Positions 48,390-60,515 of a stretch of 64,000 bases of DNA are shown here, piece after piece. The DNA comes from Rhabdornis inornatus (Eukaryota > Chordata > Aves > Passeriformes > Rhabdornithidae). The notes under the pieces are model-generated. The model made no database searches. It worked only from the letters and a program-made list of their open reading frames with translations, and was not told the DNA's origin. The DNA lies in assembly GCA_013397075.1 (NCBI GenBank), contig VWZS01009726.1, forward strand, positions 905,810-969,809. Reading direction: 5' to 3'. Position numbers and translations under genes: made by a program. Each line of letters begins with the position of its first letter. Position 1 is the first letter of the stretch.

Positions 48390-51300
48390 CTGGAAGACAA
48401 AAACACTGATGTGGCATTGATTCACATTCAGACATAGTGCTGAAACCTACCTTAGCATACAAAGCATCCCAAATTCCTAACTTGAAAGCTGCTGTTAGCA
48501 ACTCTTTAATGACAACCCATTTTGACCCTCTATTTCCTTTTCCTTATATCCTTCTATCAGAAAGGGAAATTGCCAATATAGGCCACCAACCATGAAAGAG
48601 CTCAGCCAACCACTCTGTGATTAATCCAGATGCAGACAGGAAACTGTGATAAGGATTTTCTGCCTACAGTGTGAGAAATCAGGAGTGTGGCCATGAAGAC
48701 TCCCAAAATATTTTCCAGCTTTTCAAGCACCATGAGATCAGGGCACACAAGAGTCACAGGAGTCAGAGCAGAGCTCTAGACTCAGAGGGCCACTGGTACT
48801 CTGCTGAGGCAGTGCTGGGATGAGGAGATGAGACCGAGCAGCCGTGTGAGGGACTGTCAGTGCATGTGGCACTTCCAATCCTTGTTTCATCTTAACCACT
48901 CTGCTCCTGTTTACAGAGCATTAGCTATGGCTGCTGGTAATGCCACATATGTTGCATTTTATAACCACTTCAGACGACACCAGCTGGGCTTGGAAAAACA
49001 GAAAAATAAAATGGTTTTGTATTCCCCAAATGGTTTCAGTACTAGCTTACCATAGAAGTCTAGAGAGGTAAAATATAGAGCATTTTGGCCTTTGCTTCAG
49101 ACAGAGCAAGCAAAGTTCTTCTGGGAGCTCATTAACCAGGAAGATCTCACAGCTGTGTGAGATCAGCAGCCAAAAATATTTTCTGCAAAAAATGACCTGT
49201 CCTTAAGGGGAAATGTTTAGCTGGAAAGACTTTAAAATACAGTGAGATTGCATAAACACAGTGCGAACTATATTTACATTATATAATAACGTACTATTGC
49301 TTATATATAATATATAGCAACTATACATGTATATACAGAGTACATGATGCAAGTGTATCACTGTGCAGTGTGCTTCTCTCTACACTGTTATGTCTTTATG
49401 GAGTTCTATAAATACTGAGACCAATGAGGACATAATTCATCTCTACTGTACACTGCAAAAATCAGCACAAACACACACACCATGAAAACTATGTAGCATC
49501 TCCTTGCCTGAGGTTCAGTGGAGTAATTTCCAGAATACTGCAATGTGCATCAAATAATCATTGCTGTAAGACTCATGAATTGAGGCTAGGAAGGGATAAT
49601 CTGATTTGTTATCTGTTATAAGCTCTTGAACCTCAATAAAAGCCACTGAAACTGGCCAATCCTCTGTAATTTCTGCGGTAAGAATAAAGTTTTCTTCCAA
49701 ATCTATAAGCATTTCTGCCTCAGAACTCACCATCTCTAGGTTAAGTTGTTCCAGTATTGAATAATTTTTCTTTTAATGTATGTTGTTTCTAGTCTGAATT
49801 TCCACCATATTAGATGCTGCTTTACTCTCTTTTACAAGATTAAAGAGCTACCTATTAAAAATGTGTCTAGGTGGAAGTACTTGAAGGACCCTTTTAAACT
49901 CACTTTGGCTTGGTAATTAAGCATAGCTCAGGATACATAGCTCAGATACATAGCTCCTGGTACAACATGAATTTCCAAATGTCAGGTAATCGTGCTGTTG
50001 GTCTTGAAATTTTCAATTTCTTCCCAGTATTCCTTCTGAAGTGGGTCTACTCCAGAGCACTCCAGTAATCTGACCAATATACTAGGTAAAGATATTCCTG
50101 CTTCTTTTCCCCTTTAGTATTGTGGTTAAAAATACTACTAATAAATATTTTTGGTGCTCTTTGCAAGTCTGCATTCTCTATAATGTTCACTAACTAAATC
50201 ACCAACATGTTTCTATACAAAACTCAGCAATTAAAGTCTGTTTCTAAAGTAATTGCACTTTCACTTCACACTAAAGCCTCTTAAACAGGACCTGGGTCCT
50301 GTGCCACATGGCAGTAAGCATTTGTGAACCCTTTTTATACAACCAACAAATACAGAAAACCAGTTAAATATAAAACCTGCTATGTGCAAGCCTGGTCCAT
50401 AGTGACACTTATACCACCTTCCTATTTCTGTTGGCTGCAGGCTTAAGTTAGATGTAAACCCTTCCTAGGCTGTATTGTAAGAAAAGAGATTCCACATCAG
50501 AACAAGGAGGGAGGGATCACAGTAACTCACATGCTCTTTCCTCCCCTACCATTTTGCTCTTGCTCCTTTTTGGATAATGTGAAGTAATTAAAGATGCAAT
50601 CAGAGTTTGTTGAATATAACAGTTCACTGCAAAGTATACAAATGTATTACTTCTTAATACCATTAATAAAACAAGAACAGGTCATAACAGTAATTCCACA
50701 AGGTTTTAATTTGTGTATCTCATCCAAGATTATCAGATGTCTCCCTCAGTGAAATTAACCAGCAGTGTTTATTTTAACTTTGAATGTTGGTGTTTTGTTT
50801 TGTTTTAATAGCCTAGGCTATGAACAATTACAATACCCCATGCTGTCAGCATTGTTTGTTTCTATAGGTGATGTTTTGTTGTGCAGGCCAAACAGAAATG
50901 ATTGCATTTATTCCTAACAAATACAAAGCCTTTAATTTTAGGTTGGATTTTTCCAGAAGAATCTTGGCTGTTCAGCAACCAGATCCCTTTACATTCTTCT
51001 GTGGCTGAGGATTAAACCTGGAAAGAGTCAGATTCAGTCTAAGCTCTGCAGTATTTGTTTAGATATTGTCCTTCAGCTGATCCCAAGAGCCTCCAATGAA
51101 AATCCTAAAAAACATTGCAGTACGATGGGCAGAGTCCACCCTTAACTCTGGATTGCCCAGCCCCTGTCCTAGCCAAAGACACAAGCAACACACACCCACC
51201 CTAGAGCAGAAGATCTCAAGATCTAAGACTAGATTAAGTGGCCTAAACCAATTGCACACATTTAGTTTACTTCTTATAATTTCATTAAATTATTAAAAGC

Positions 51301-51470
51301 ATGAAAACTTCAGGAGTATTTGACAACCATCTAAACACCTCCTTAAAAATCTGGCTTCCCAGCCCCACAGACCCTTCTGCAGCAGCCTCCCATCTCTCAG
51401 TGTCTCCATCATGATCAGCATCATCCAGCTCCAACCTTCTGACAGGTGGACATTACCGTGGTTGCTCTTT

Positions 51471-51557
51471 TGCATATATAAATATATATATTTTTACTTA
51501 TATATGTATAAATGAAAAATTAGATTTTTTAAAAATTAGATTTTAAAAATTAGATTT
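51471..51557. repeat. AT-rich tract with three AAAAATTAGATTT copies
   Basis: An AT dinucleotide-rich stretch (51471-51512) followed by three copies of AAAAATTAGATTT at 51515, 51531 and 51545. Confidence 0.85.
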
Positions 51558-52270
51558 AATTATAATTAATTAAACTACCTTTGGCTGATCAGAGAAACTC
51601 ACTGTGAGGTAGCAAACAGGAAAAAAAAAATCCTTTACCTATTCTTTTCTGAACTTGGCGTTTCCACGCAGGACTAGGAGGTGTTCAGGAGGCTTTTGTG
51701 ATTCCGAGTTCAAGCAAGGAGTTCAGTTGACAATGGGCTGCAGCCTCACTGAAAAAGCTTTCTTATCAATCTCATTTTACGTGTTTACACACCTGGCTGC
51801 TTTGGCCCCCCCTTTTTTGGGAGGCCTGGAGTTTGCCAGCTGGTCTCCAAGGTGACAGTAGAGGCGGTGGCTGGCCCAACCTGCAATTACACTGCTTCCC
51901 TGGACAATTGCTGCGGGGTTTCAAGAGCCTTTTCATTTTATCTCTTTTAAAAATAATGCCTCGTCTTCTCATCTCTGCCCACAGGGGCTGGAGAGCAGGG
52001 GAGAGTGGGAGACACCTCGCACTCCCTTGCTGAGTGGTAAGACTGAGGGAAAGTGGCTGTGGGAATGTGCTGCATTGCCCTGAAGGCCTGGTGCAGGGTT
52101 GTGTTTTTAGAACATGTTTCTCTGCTTTCATAGTTGATAGGGTTGAAAAAACTCTCTGGTCCAATTTTTTACTCAGAACATAATAGAAGCATGTACATGA
52201 AAGACTGTCAGTTGTGGTTCACAAAGAAAAAACCCCTCACCATTGTATATTTTTTTCCTGATGATTAATT

Positions 52271-52282
52271 GCCACCTGCTGG
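52271..52282 (-). promoter_or_regulatory. Perfect CTCF core match upstream of CAPSL
   Basis: The minus strand reads CCAGCAGGTGGC, a full match to CCASYAGRKGGC. With eight fixed and four two-fold positions, about 0.12 matches are expected by chance over both strands of this window. It shares an 11-base run, CAGCAGGTGGC, and orientation with the motif at 38259-38273, so the two flank CAPSL. Binding is not shown by sequence. Confidence 0.45.
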
Positions 52283-54157
52283 TGGTTGGAATCTCTGGGG
52301 AGATGCCGAGCTTGTGTTCATTTGCAGCAAGAATAAAGCTGAAAAGGTTAAACACCCATATGATGAGGAAAAATTGCTCTCTGCCTAGACGCAGCTATTA
52401 GCAACTCGGTCTGCAGAAGATCACAAACGTTGTCAGTAAGATAATGTATCACTTTTTAAGGGAATCAGGATGTTGATAGACTCCTTAGGGGTAGGAAACA
52501 GCCTGTATGTGTTCCCTGGCCCACTGGGGCAGCAGCAAGGTGAACACGTAAGATCAAGGCTGATGGCAAAGGCAGCATGTACAAGTCAGCGTAAGAGCAC
52601 TTGGGAAATGAAGGGAGAGCCCTGTTCTGGCCGTGGATGAAACACTGAGCAAGAATGAAAAACTGCATCACTTCCTGGCAAAAGCAGAAAATTATTTTAG
52701 GCAATCGCTAGACTAATACCACTTGCATCCTGGCAGGCTGCTTATCTCTCATCGACAGGTACTTCCTGGTACTAAACCGAAGCTTGTGCAAGACTTAGAA
52801 TATTATTTTATATCTCTCATGTGGCAGCTGATTGCACATTAATGCACAAGCAGGGAACAATACTTATTTAATATCATTTATGGATTCAGAAATACTGCCT
52901 TTGTGAAAATGTCACATCCTTCCATCCACTATCTGTGTTTTGTGAATCGATCTCCAGAGACCTCCTGGGAATGCAAAAGAGATAAAGGGCTATGAACATT
53001 ACCTGGGCTACTGCCTGTCCACACACTTGGCAAAGACAAAACAGAGGCACTGAGGGCAAGAGAAATGGTTTGCATTAACAAGTTGGTCCTTGGAATTCGG
53101 CCTCCCACCCCAATAAAGAAATTCTTCAAGTGCAGGATTTCCATTGACTTTCAGAGGGTTGCAGCAGATTGAAACAACCAGGGATGGGCTCTTGAGGGCA
53201 AAAAAATAAGTTAATTTAATATCTGGGTACTCAGCTGCATTCTGCTGCCTTTCCTTCCCTCTGCCAGTGAGCCCAGGCACACACAGACACACAGGGATGT
53301 TTATTCTACATTCCTCTGGAAACTGGACTGTGCCATTTCTGAGATGGTTAATGAGTTACCAATCTGAAAAATTATTAACAGGCTATCAGGTGTCTCAGAT
53401 TACATCAGGATATGATGAAATTTATTTGGTTGTACCTGCTCTGTTACTGTGCACAAAGCTGTAAAGCAGAGTTCAGTGAATGCAGAATTTAACATAAAGG
53501 ATATAGAGATTTAATCAGAATTCTGAAATTTTTCCTTCTCATTTTCTAACTAGCACTGAATAAGTGCATACCTATTTGATTGTTGGTTTTGTCTGAACTG
53601 TCCACTCAGTTTGTAGTTCAGCACTGTACTGAATTAACTAAGAAAAACATACTATGAGGCCTAACATGATCTATAAACCCGTGACAAAGTCAATTTAAAA
53701 ATTCAGATTTCATGTTGAATTTAGGTTAAGAGAGAAGGTATAAGAAATGCCTTATAAACTTTATAAGAAGTGTCTCAAAAAAAGTGGCCCTGGTTGTTTT
53801 GCAGTTTAGTTTACAAGTTCTAGCACTTTCTTAATGTGACACCTGTGACCATTGTTGTGGTGAAGGTCTTCAGTTATGACAAGAACAGATATGAGCATAT
53901 CTGCTTGTCCTTTTTTGGGAAATCAGCAGGATTGTTTGTGTGGAATACAGATTAAAAAAAAATAGTAAGCATGAAGTTCCAGAACACTGTGTAGCAGGAA
54001 GATTAATTTTACAGGATAAGCCTCTAAGTCTCTGTGTTTTTTCCTGCCATTAAAATTAAGAAAGTTTCACATACACTAAAAAAGAAACCATCATGGTAAG
54101 TACATTGTCAAGGGAAAAGTATTCTGATTTTAAACCAGCTGTAATCCAATTAAATTA

Positions 54158-54222
54158 CAGAATCACTGAATGGTTTGCGTTGGAAGGAACCTTACAGATC
54201 ATCTAGTTCCAAACACAACTGA
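54158..54222 (-). repeat. Short CR1 3' tail fragment
   Basis: On the minus strand it reads as a CR1 3' end, with the GATGATCTGTAAGGTTCCTT-like module before an ATTCTGT tail. Only about 65 bp remain. Confidence 0.75.
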
Positions 54223-56427
54223 ACTCTGACTCTAAATAAAATGCTTTTATATCCAAAAATGCTGTCTCCCTGTGTGGTTTGTCGTTATCCAACTGAAATT
54301 AATTGTCTGCTCTCCAGAGCAGACCAGCTGGCACATGCAGACTGTGCTCATGCTACTGAGCTAATTCCTTAGAGAGTGGTCACCACCAACCTGCCTGCTG
54401 GGTGCTGGCCCCAGACCTGCTTTGTAACAGAGCCCCAGCCCGGTCTCCATGCAGGTCTGACCCCACACCAGTGACCCTCATCTCGCCCCTCTGGGCTGAG
54501 GAAAGTTTCCAGCCCAAAGGGTGCACACTGCAAGCAGTGCCTGTGAGATAGATTGCTCTGCCTGGCTACACAACTACAGCACTCCTAACCTTTACCTTTA
54601 CTTGCCTTTTTGCCTTGCTCTTGGGAAGCACAAACAGATTTTGGTTTTTTTAATGCTATGTCAACTGCTAAATGCACTGGACAAGTATTTTGATGGTGAC
54701 TTGAGACGAGGAGGATTCCAGAAAAAGAGGCAGTTATCTTTAAAATTTTTATTTTCTTGAAAATCTACCACAAATCTGTTTTCAGTTGGAGAATGGCAAA
54801 TGAAAACACTAGATATTTCAGTTTTTAAGAAGTTAAGCAACTGATGTTTACTAGAAATTAATTATTTTTATCCTGTGCCTTGAAATAATGGCAATTTAAG
54901 TTCTTGAATATTTCAGGGCAATAGAAAAAACAATGTTGTGGGTGTTAGGGGTTTTTTTATTCTACTACATTTCTTAAAAATATTGGCAATTTTCTGTCAA
55001 CCACAGTGAAACAATGCAACAGAGGCCTGACATGCATGAGAAACTTCTGTGCTCAACCCTCTCCCTTTTGTCCACAGAAGAAAACAGTTAAATGGGCCCA
55101 GCATTTAGGAGGATCAAATACGTTTTGATGCTGAAAAGCTGTCCTTAATCATTGCAAAGTGGGGGAAGTAGTGAAGAATAGAACAAGAACAGTGTGCAGC
55201 TTGCTTCAACAACAACCAGAACAATCTGTCCTCACTGAAGGAGGCAAAGAGGAGGGAGCCAAAACCAGAAAGGCGAAGGTTTCAGCAAGCTGCTCCTCAG
55301 AGAGGCCTCCCTAAAGACAATCACAAAGTACTGGAATGTCCTGGGGAAGGAAGAGTGGTTGTAAAGTCTCTGCTCTTGGCACAGACATATGCCAAGAGGG
55401 GGAGTCTTGATAATTTTTTTTACAATCCTCTGAAATGTGGATTTTTACAGATATTGGGGATCAGGCAAATACCATTAGGCAAGAGAGGAAAAGGTGGTGG
55501 GAAGCAACATCAGTAGTCGTACAGGAGAGGGCAGAGCCAGGCCAAGCACTGCTGAAGGAGTATCTGGAGGGGGAGGTAAGGGGGGAGCTGTATTGGCTGC
55601 CAGGGCAGGGAACTCTGTGCTTGCCAGCCCACGGAGCCAAACTGACTGCAGCTATGACTTCAGCCTGTGTGGTATCATTTCTTAAACAACCACAAATGGG
55701 ATGTATTCTTTTCTTGCTATTCACTGGAGCTTCCTCTCCAAATTAGCAGAGGCTGTTTTGGTTCCTGACTCCAGAAATGTACTGGTGGTATGTGAGCTGG
55801 ATGATTTTCCCAACCAGGGCATGTTTGATATGGCAGCACAATTCAGCACTCAGCATGCTAGGGATACTCATCAGCATGGCTGCTGAGACACAGTCACCCT
55901 AGAGGGCTTTGTGATGTCCCAGAGCCCCTTCTCTCCGTTGCCTCTGCATTTCAGAAGTGATTTCTATCACCCAGAGCATGAGCGATTGCCAGGCTCCTCT
56001 GCACAGCAGGCCTGAGATGCACAGCTCCTGGCACAGGAGCTGCTGCTGCCTCAGTGAAGGTCTCTTTTCTCCAGCTGTGAATAAGAGACTCAGAGATGAG
56101 TCAGCAGACAGAAGACACCGTCAGGTCTCAAAACAGATGAATATATCTTCATTGAGATGCATTCAAATAAGGGCTGGAAGGAAAGCGGTGATGATATTGT
56201 AAAAGCCCTGCAAGAGTGCCTGCCAACAGGCTTGCCAACCTTGCAGTGGGGGCTTTAATGCAGATTTGCTGGGGCTCATGGCCAAAGCCTGAGATGGAGG
56301 AGAGGTATGGGTATGGTATTTTCCAGCACTGGAAACAGCACTGCTGGCAACCAGGTCAAGTGCCTGCATAGCACAGGTGCATATGCACAAGAAGAAAAGG
56401 AGACAAAGTCTAAGCGTGGTCCTCAGA

Positions 56428-57036
56428 GTGACAGAATCACAGAATTGTCAAGGTTGCAGGAGGCTTTCAAGATCATTGAGTCCAGCTGTCAACGCAGCAC
56501 CACAATAATAATCTCTAAACATATTCCCACATCCAGACGCCTGTGAACACTTCCAGAGAAGTGTTCACACCTCTCTGGGCAATTTTTCCAATGCCTGATC
56601 ACCCTTTCAGAGAAAAATATTTTTCCTAATATCTGGTATGAACCTTCCCTGGCATAACTCAACACTATTTCTTCTTATCCTTTGGCTTGAGATATGGCAA
56701 AAGAGACTGACTCCACCTGGCTACATCCTCCTTTCAGGGAGTTGTAGAGAGTGATAAGATCTTCCCCAAGCCTCTGTTTCTGCAGGCTAAACACACCCAG
56801 ATCCCTCTGCTCCAGACCCTTCTCCAGTTCTGTTTCCTTTCCCTCAACTCTCTCCAGCCCCTCAATGTCATTTTTGAAGTGAGGGGCCCAGAACTGAAGC
56901 CAGGATGCAAGGTATGGTGCCCAGCACAGAGGGGCAGTCATTACCTTGGTCCTGCTGGCCACACTATTGTTGATCCAAGCCAGGACGCCATTGGCCTTCT
57001 TGGCCACCTGGGCACACACTGTCAAGCTCCTCATTT
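56428..57036 (-). repeat. CR1 3' half, minus orientation
   Basis: About 0.6 kb. Minus-strand translation shows VAKKANGVLAWINNSVASRT, then FWAPHFKNDIEGLERV and FSLQKQRLGEDLITLYN, the region after the CR1 reverse-transcriptase catalytic core. It ends at 56428 in the octamer-like tail. Confidence 0.9.
56542..56569. repeat. 12-bp perfect inverted repeat within a CR1
   Basis: TGTGAACACTTC (56542-56553) and GAAGTGTTCACA (56558-56569) are exact reverse complements around CAGA. Confidence 0.9.
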
Positions 57037-58839
57037 CTTCCCATTTGCCCTGGTAGAGAAGTCAGATTTAAAGATTTGTAATTCCAGGCTAGGTCATTAA
57101 GCTTTCTGAGCATGCTAATTTTCAGCCTTGGTGGAATTAAAATTGCTTAGCACCCCTTCCGGTTTCATAAGTCTCTAAAATTTAGATCTCTGGGAAAACA
57201 TCTCTCTTAAAATAAGTGCATGCATTCTCTACCTGAGCAGTGGACATGTGTAGGTGTCTTTGGCACATTCTAGGCCAGCTCAAGGAAGTTTGGGGTCAAC
57301 CTCCCCCAAAGCTTCCAAGGGAGCAGATGTCTCCCACGGATAGTCACAATGCCCAGCAGAGGAATGGGGGACCTGCCATCACAGCATGGGGTACTGACCT
57401 GAGCCCACAGCACTCACAGGGCATGCATGTGGGATAAAGATGAAGACAGACCCCTTCTTCACTATCTCTGGCTCCATATAATCTTGCTTGTGGGTTGTTT
57501 ATTCCAGTATCAACCTCCTACATCCAGTCTGGGCATGCTCTTCATAGATGAAGCAGACCACTGAGCCAGGAGACTCCAGCTAGAATTCATGAACTGGCTT
57601 TGTCAATGCTGACTAGGAAAAACTGCCAAATCCCCACACTGCCATTTTTGAAATCCAGAGATATTTTTCTAAACTCTTCTGTCTCTTTCTATTACGATGA
57701 CTTTGAAGACTTCAGCAAAACAGATCTCACTATAAAAGTCCTTTTTAAAAAAGAATTCACATGAATGGGCTAATGTAAACTAGCTTCATCTGCTTATTAC
57801 CCCCTGTGTATTACAAACCACTGAAATGAAAAAATCACAGTGCTGAGGGAATTATCTGACAAGGAAGATTTTTCATGCCTTTGATATAAACTTTTGATTC
57901 CAGTTAGACAGCACAGTATTAATGGTAGGAAAGATCCTGAAATGTGTTTGTGCATGAAAGGCTTATTTTGGGAATTAAAAATTTAAAAGAGCAGCTCCTT
58001 GCTTTGCTATTCCATTCACAGCTATTGATCTCTAAAACTTCCAACATTTGGATAATCTTTTTCATCAGTGAACATTCAACTAGAGACATATGGACTTGCA
58101 GTGGATGTACTACTTCTACTACTTAAATATTTAAAGGCCTTCTCCATATGACAGCTTGCCCAATTTGCTGTGAGGGCAGGCAAGAAGTGCAGAGGGTAGC
58201 TCTGTAACCTGGCACTGCCATTGCTAGAAACAAGCACCATGCTTCTGCAGAGCTGCAGGACAAGAGCATGCAGGCTTGTTCTCTCTGAACTTTTCTTGAT
58301 CTGCCCATGGATTTGTTTTACTTTCTATGACAACAATTTCTCTAAGTGATGAGTTGCATGCGGTAATTAATTTTAATTTTGTTTTTCTTTATATGGTACA
58401 GATTTATATAGATATAAATAACAATTAGTACTTCTATGAGTAATGGAGATATTTACATCTAATACAATACCAGGACGGAGACACAGCATGGAATTTAGAG
58501 CAGTACAGGGCATGAAATTATGAAATCTGGGGCACAGGCTTGGCAGTGGAGACCTTGCAGCTCCCCAGCAGTGGCCAGTTAGAGAAATATGGAGTTGGAG
58601 CTGGACAATGCTAGGTTTAGCAGTAACAAAGAGAACAAAAAAAGAATCTTTACTGTATATGTAATAAACCACATACAGTAAGTTCAGCTGTAAAATGTAG
58701 CTGCAGACCAGGTGGAAGGAAAAAAAAAAAGGCATAATGCATTTGCATCTTAGGAAATACAGACAAATTACCTCAGGTAGATCCTAGAGCATCAATGTGA
58801 TAATTTTTCAAGAAAGGGTACAAAAAGGCGAAGATTCAG

Positions 58840-60515
58840 TTTTAAGTCTGCAGACTGAAGATTCTGACTTGTTTAATGCATTCTTTGTCCTTGTCTTCAG
58901 CATGCAGGTGGGACCAAGGGGTCTCTGTGCCCTGAGCTGGAGGACTGCGACTGTGAGAATGGTCAACTCCCTGTTGACCCTGAATTTGTTTGGGATCTGC
59001 TGTTCCAGCTGTATCACTACAAATCTGTGGGGCTGATGGGATTCATTTGAGAATCCTAAAAGAACTGGCTGATGTCATCACAAGATCTCTCTTGATTTAT
59101 GAGCATCTTGGGAATCCAGAGAGATCCTGGCTGACTGCAAACATTGTCCCAGTTTTCATAAAGGGCACGAAGGAGGATGCTGGAAACTACAGGCCAGTCA
59201 GTCTCTTCAGTGTCTGGTAAAATCATGGAAAAGTTTATTCTGGGATGTATTGAAAAAACAATACATGTATCAGCCACAGCCAACATGGCTTCATGAGGTG
59301 AAAGTCCTGCTTGTGGAACCTCTTTTCCTTTTAAAACAGGGTAGCTCACCTAGCTGGTCAAGGGAAGCCAAGTGATATAACCTTTTTGGATTTTAGCAGA
59401 GCTTTTGATACTGTCTCTCACAGGATCCTTCTGGACAAAAGGTCTTGCTCACAGCTGGACAAACACATCATGTGATGGGTGAGCAGCTGGCTCATGGGTG
59501 GGCCACAAAGGGTTACAGTGACTGGGGTGACATCAGACTGGTGACCTGTCACTAGTGGGGTTCTGCAGGGCTCCATGTTCTCTGTGTTCTTCAACATCCT
59601 TTTAAATGATTTGGAAACAGGACTGGAATGGATGCTAAGCAAGTTCACAGATGATACAAAACAGGGAGGAGCTGTTGACTCCCATGAAGCAGAGAGTCCC
59701 TGGAGAGAGACCTCAACAAATGAGAGGACTGGGCAACCACCAACAGCCTGAAGCTCAACAAGGGGAGGAGCTGGACTCTGCACCTGGGGTGGGATGTACA
59801 GACAGAATGGGGAAGGAGATGCTGGTGTGCCACAGAAAGAGATCTGAGACTCTGGGTCGATGGCAAGTTAAACACGAGCCAGCAGTGCCCTGGCAGCCAG
59901 GAGGGCCAACCCTGTCCTGGGGGCATCAGGCACAGCATCACCAGCCGGGCAAGGGAGGGGATTGTCCTGCTCTGCTCTGCACTGGGGCAGCCTCACCTCC
60001 AGTGCTGGGGACAGCTCTGGGTGCCACAGTGTGAGAAAGGCATTAAACCATTAGAGAGTGTCCAAAGGATTGAGGATGGTGAAGGGTCTGGAGGAGGAGC
60101 CGTGTGAGGAGTGGCTGTGACCAAGTGGTCACTTGGTCAGTTCAGCCTGGAGGAGACTGAGGGGAGACCTCACTGCAGTTACAGCTCCCTTATGAGGGGA
60201 AGCAGAGGGGCAGACACTGATCTCTGCTCTGTGGTGACAGTGACAGGACCCAAGGGAATGGCCTGAAGTTGTGTCAGGGGAGGTTTAGGTTGGATGTCTG
60301 AAAAGAGTGTTTTCAACCAGAGGGTGGTTGGGTACTGGAACAGGCTCCCCAGGGCAGTGGTCACAGCACAGCCTGACAGAGCTCAAGAAGTGTTTGGACA
60401 ATGCTCTCAGACACATGGTGTGACTCTCGGGGTGTGCTGTGCAGGGTGAGGAGCTGGACTTGATGACCCTGGTGGTCCCTTCCAACTCATTGTGTTCTGT
60501 TGTATGACTGTATGA
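58840..60515 (+). repeat. Longest CR1 LINE copy with decayed reverse transcriptase
   Basis: About 1.7 kb in plus orientation. Broken frames give LFNAFFVLVFS, ELADVITRSL, ANIVPVFIKGTKEDAGNYRP, then LDFSRAFDTVSH and TSGVLQGS-type motifs, in the order of the CR1 reverse transcriptase, followed by the 3' untranslated module and a decayed tail near 60,515. Frameshifts and stops run throughout, so it is inactive. It keeps more 5' sequence than any other copy in the window. Confidence 0.92.
60118..60139. repeat. 10-bp inverted repeat with 2-nt spacer within CR1
   Basis: TGACCAAGTG (60118-60127), GT, then CACTTGGTCA (60130-60139) form a near-perfect palindrome. The right arm is the normal CR1 sequence 'gtcacttggt'; the left arm looks like an inverted extra copy. 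Confidence 0.9.

Larger units (their letters stand above)
48390..58839. other. Region upstream of CAPSL, no gene recognised
   Basis: It should contain the CAPSL promoter and a noncoding first exon, but none could be assigned. No UGT3A exon, the next gene beyond CAPSL in mammals, was recognised. A 72-codon minus-strand frame at 49515-49733 is not repeat-derived but matches nothing I know. CR1 fragments, an AT-rich tract and a CTCF-like motif are listed separately. Confidence 0.6.

Noticed and set aside
51843..51856. RFX X-box GTCTCC-AA-GGTGAC upstream of CAPSL, and another at 48488-48502
   Set aside because: Both fit RYYNYY-N(1-3)-RRNRRY, and CAPSL is a plausible ciliary target, but this loose motif occurs about once per 340 bases by chance and no start site anchors it.
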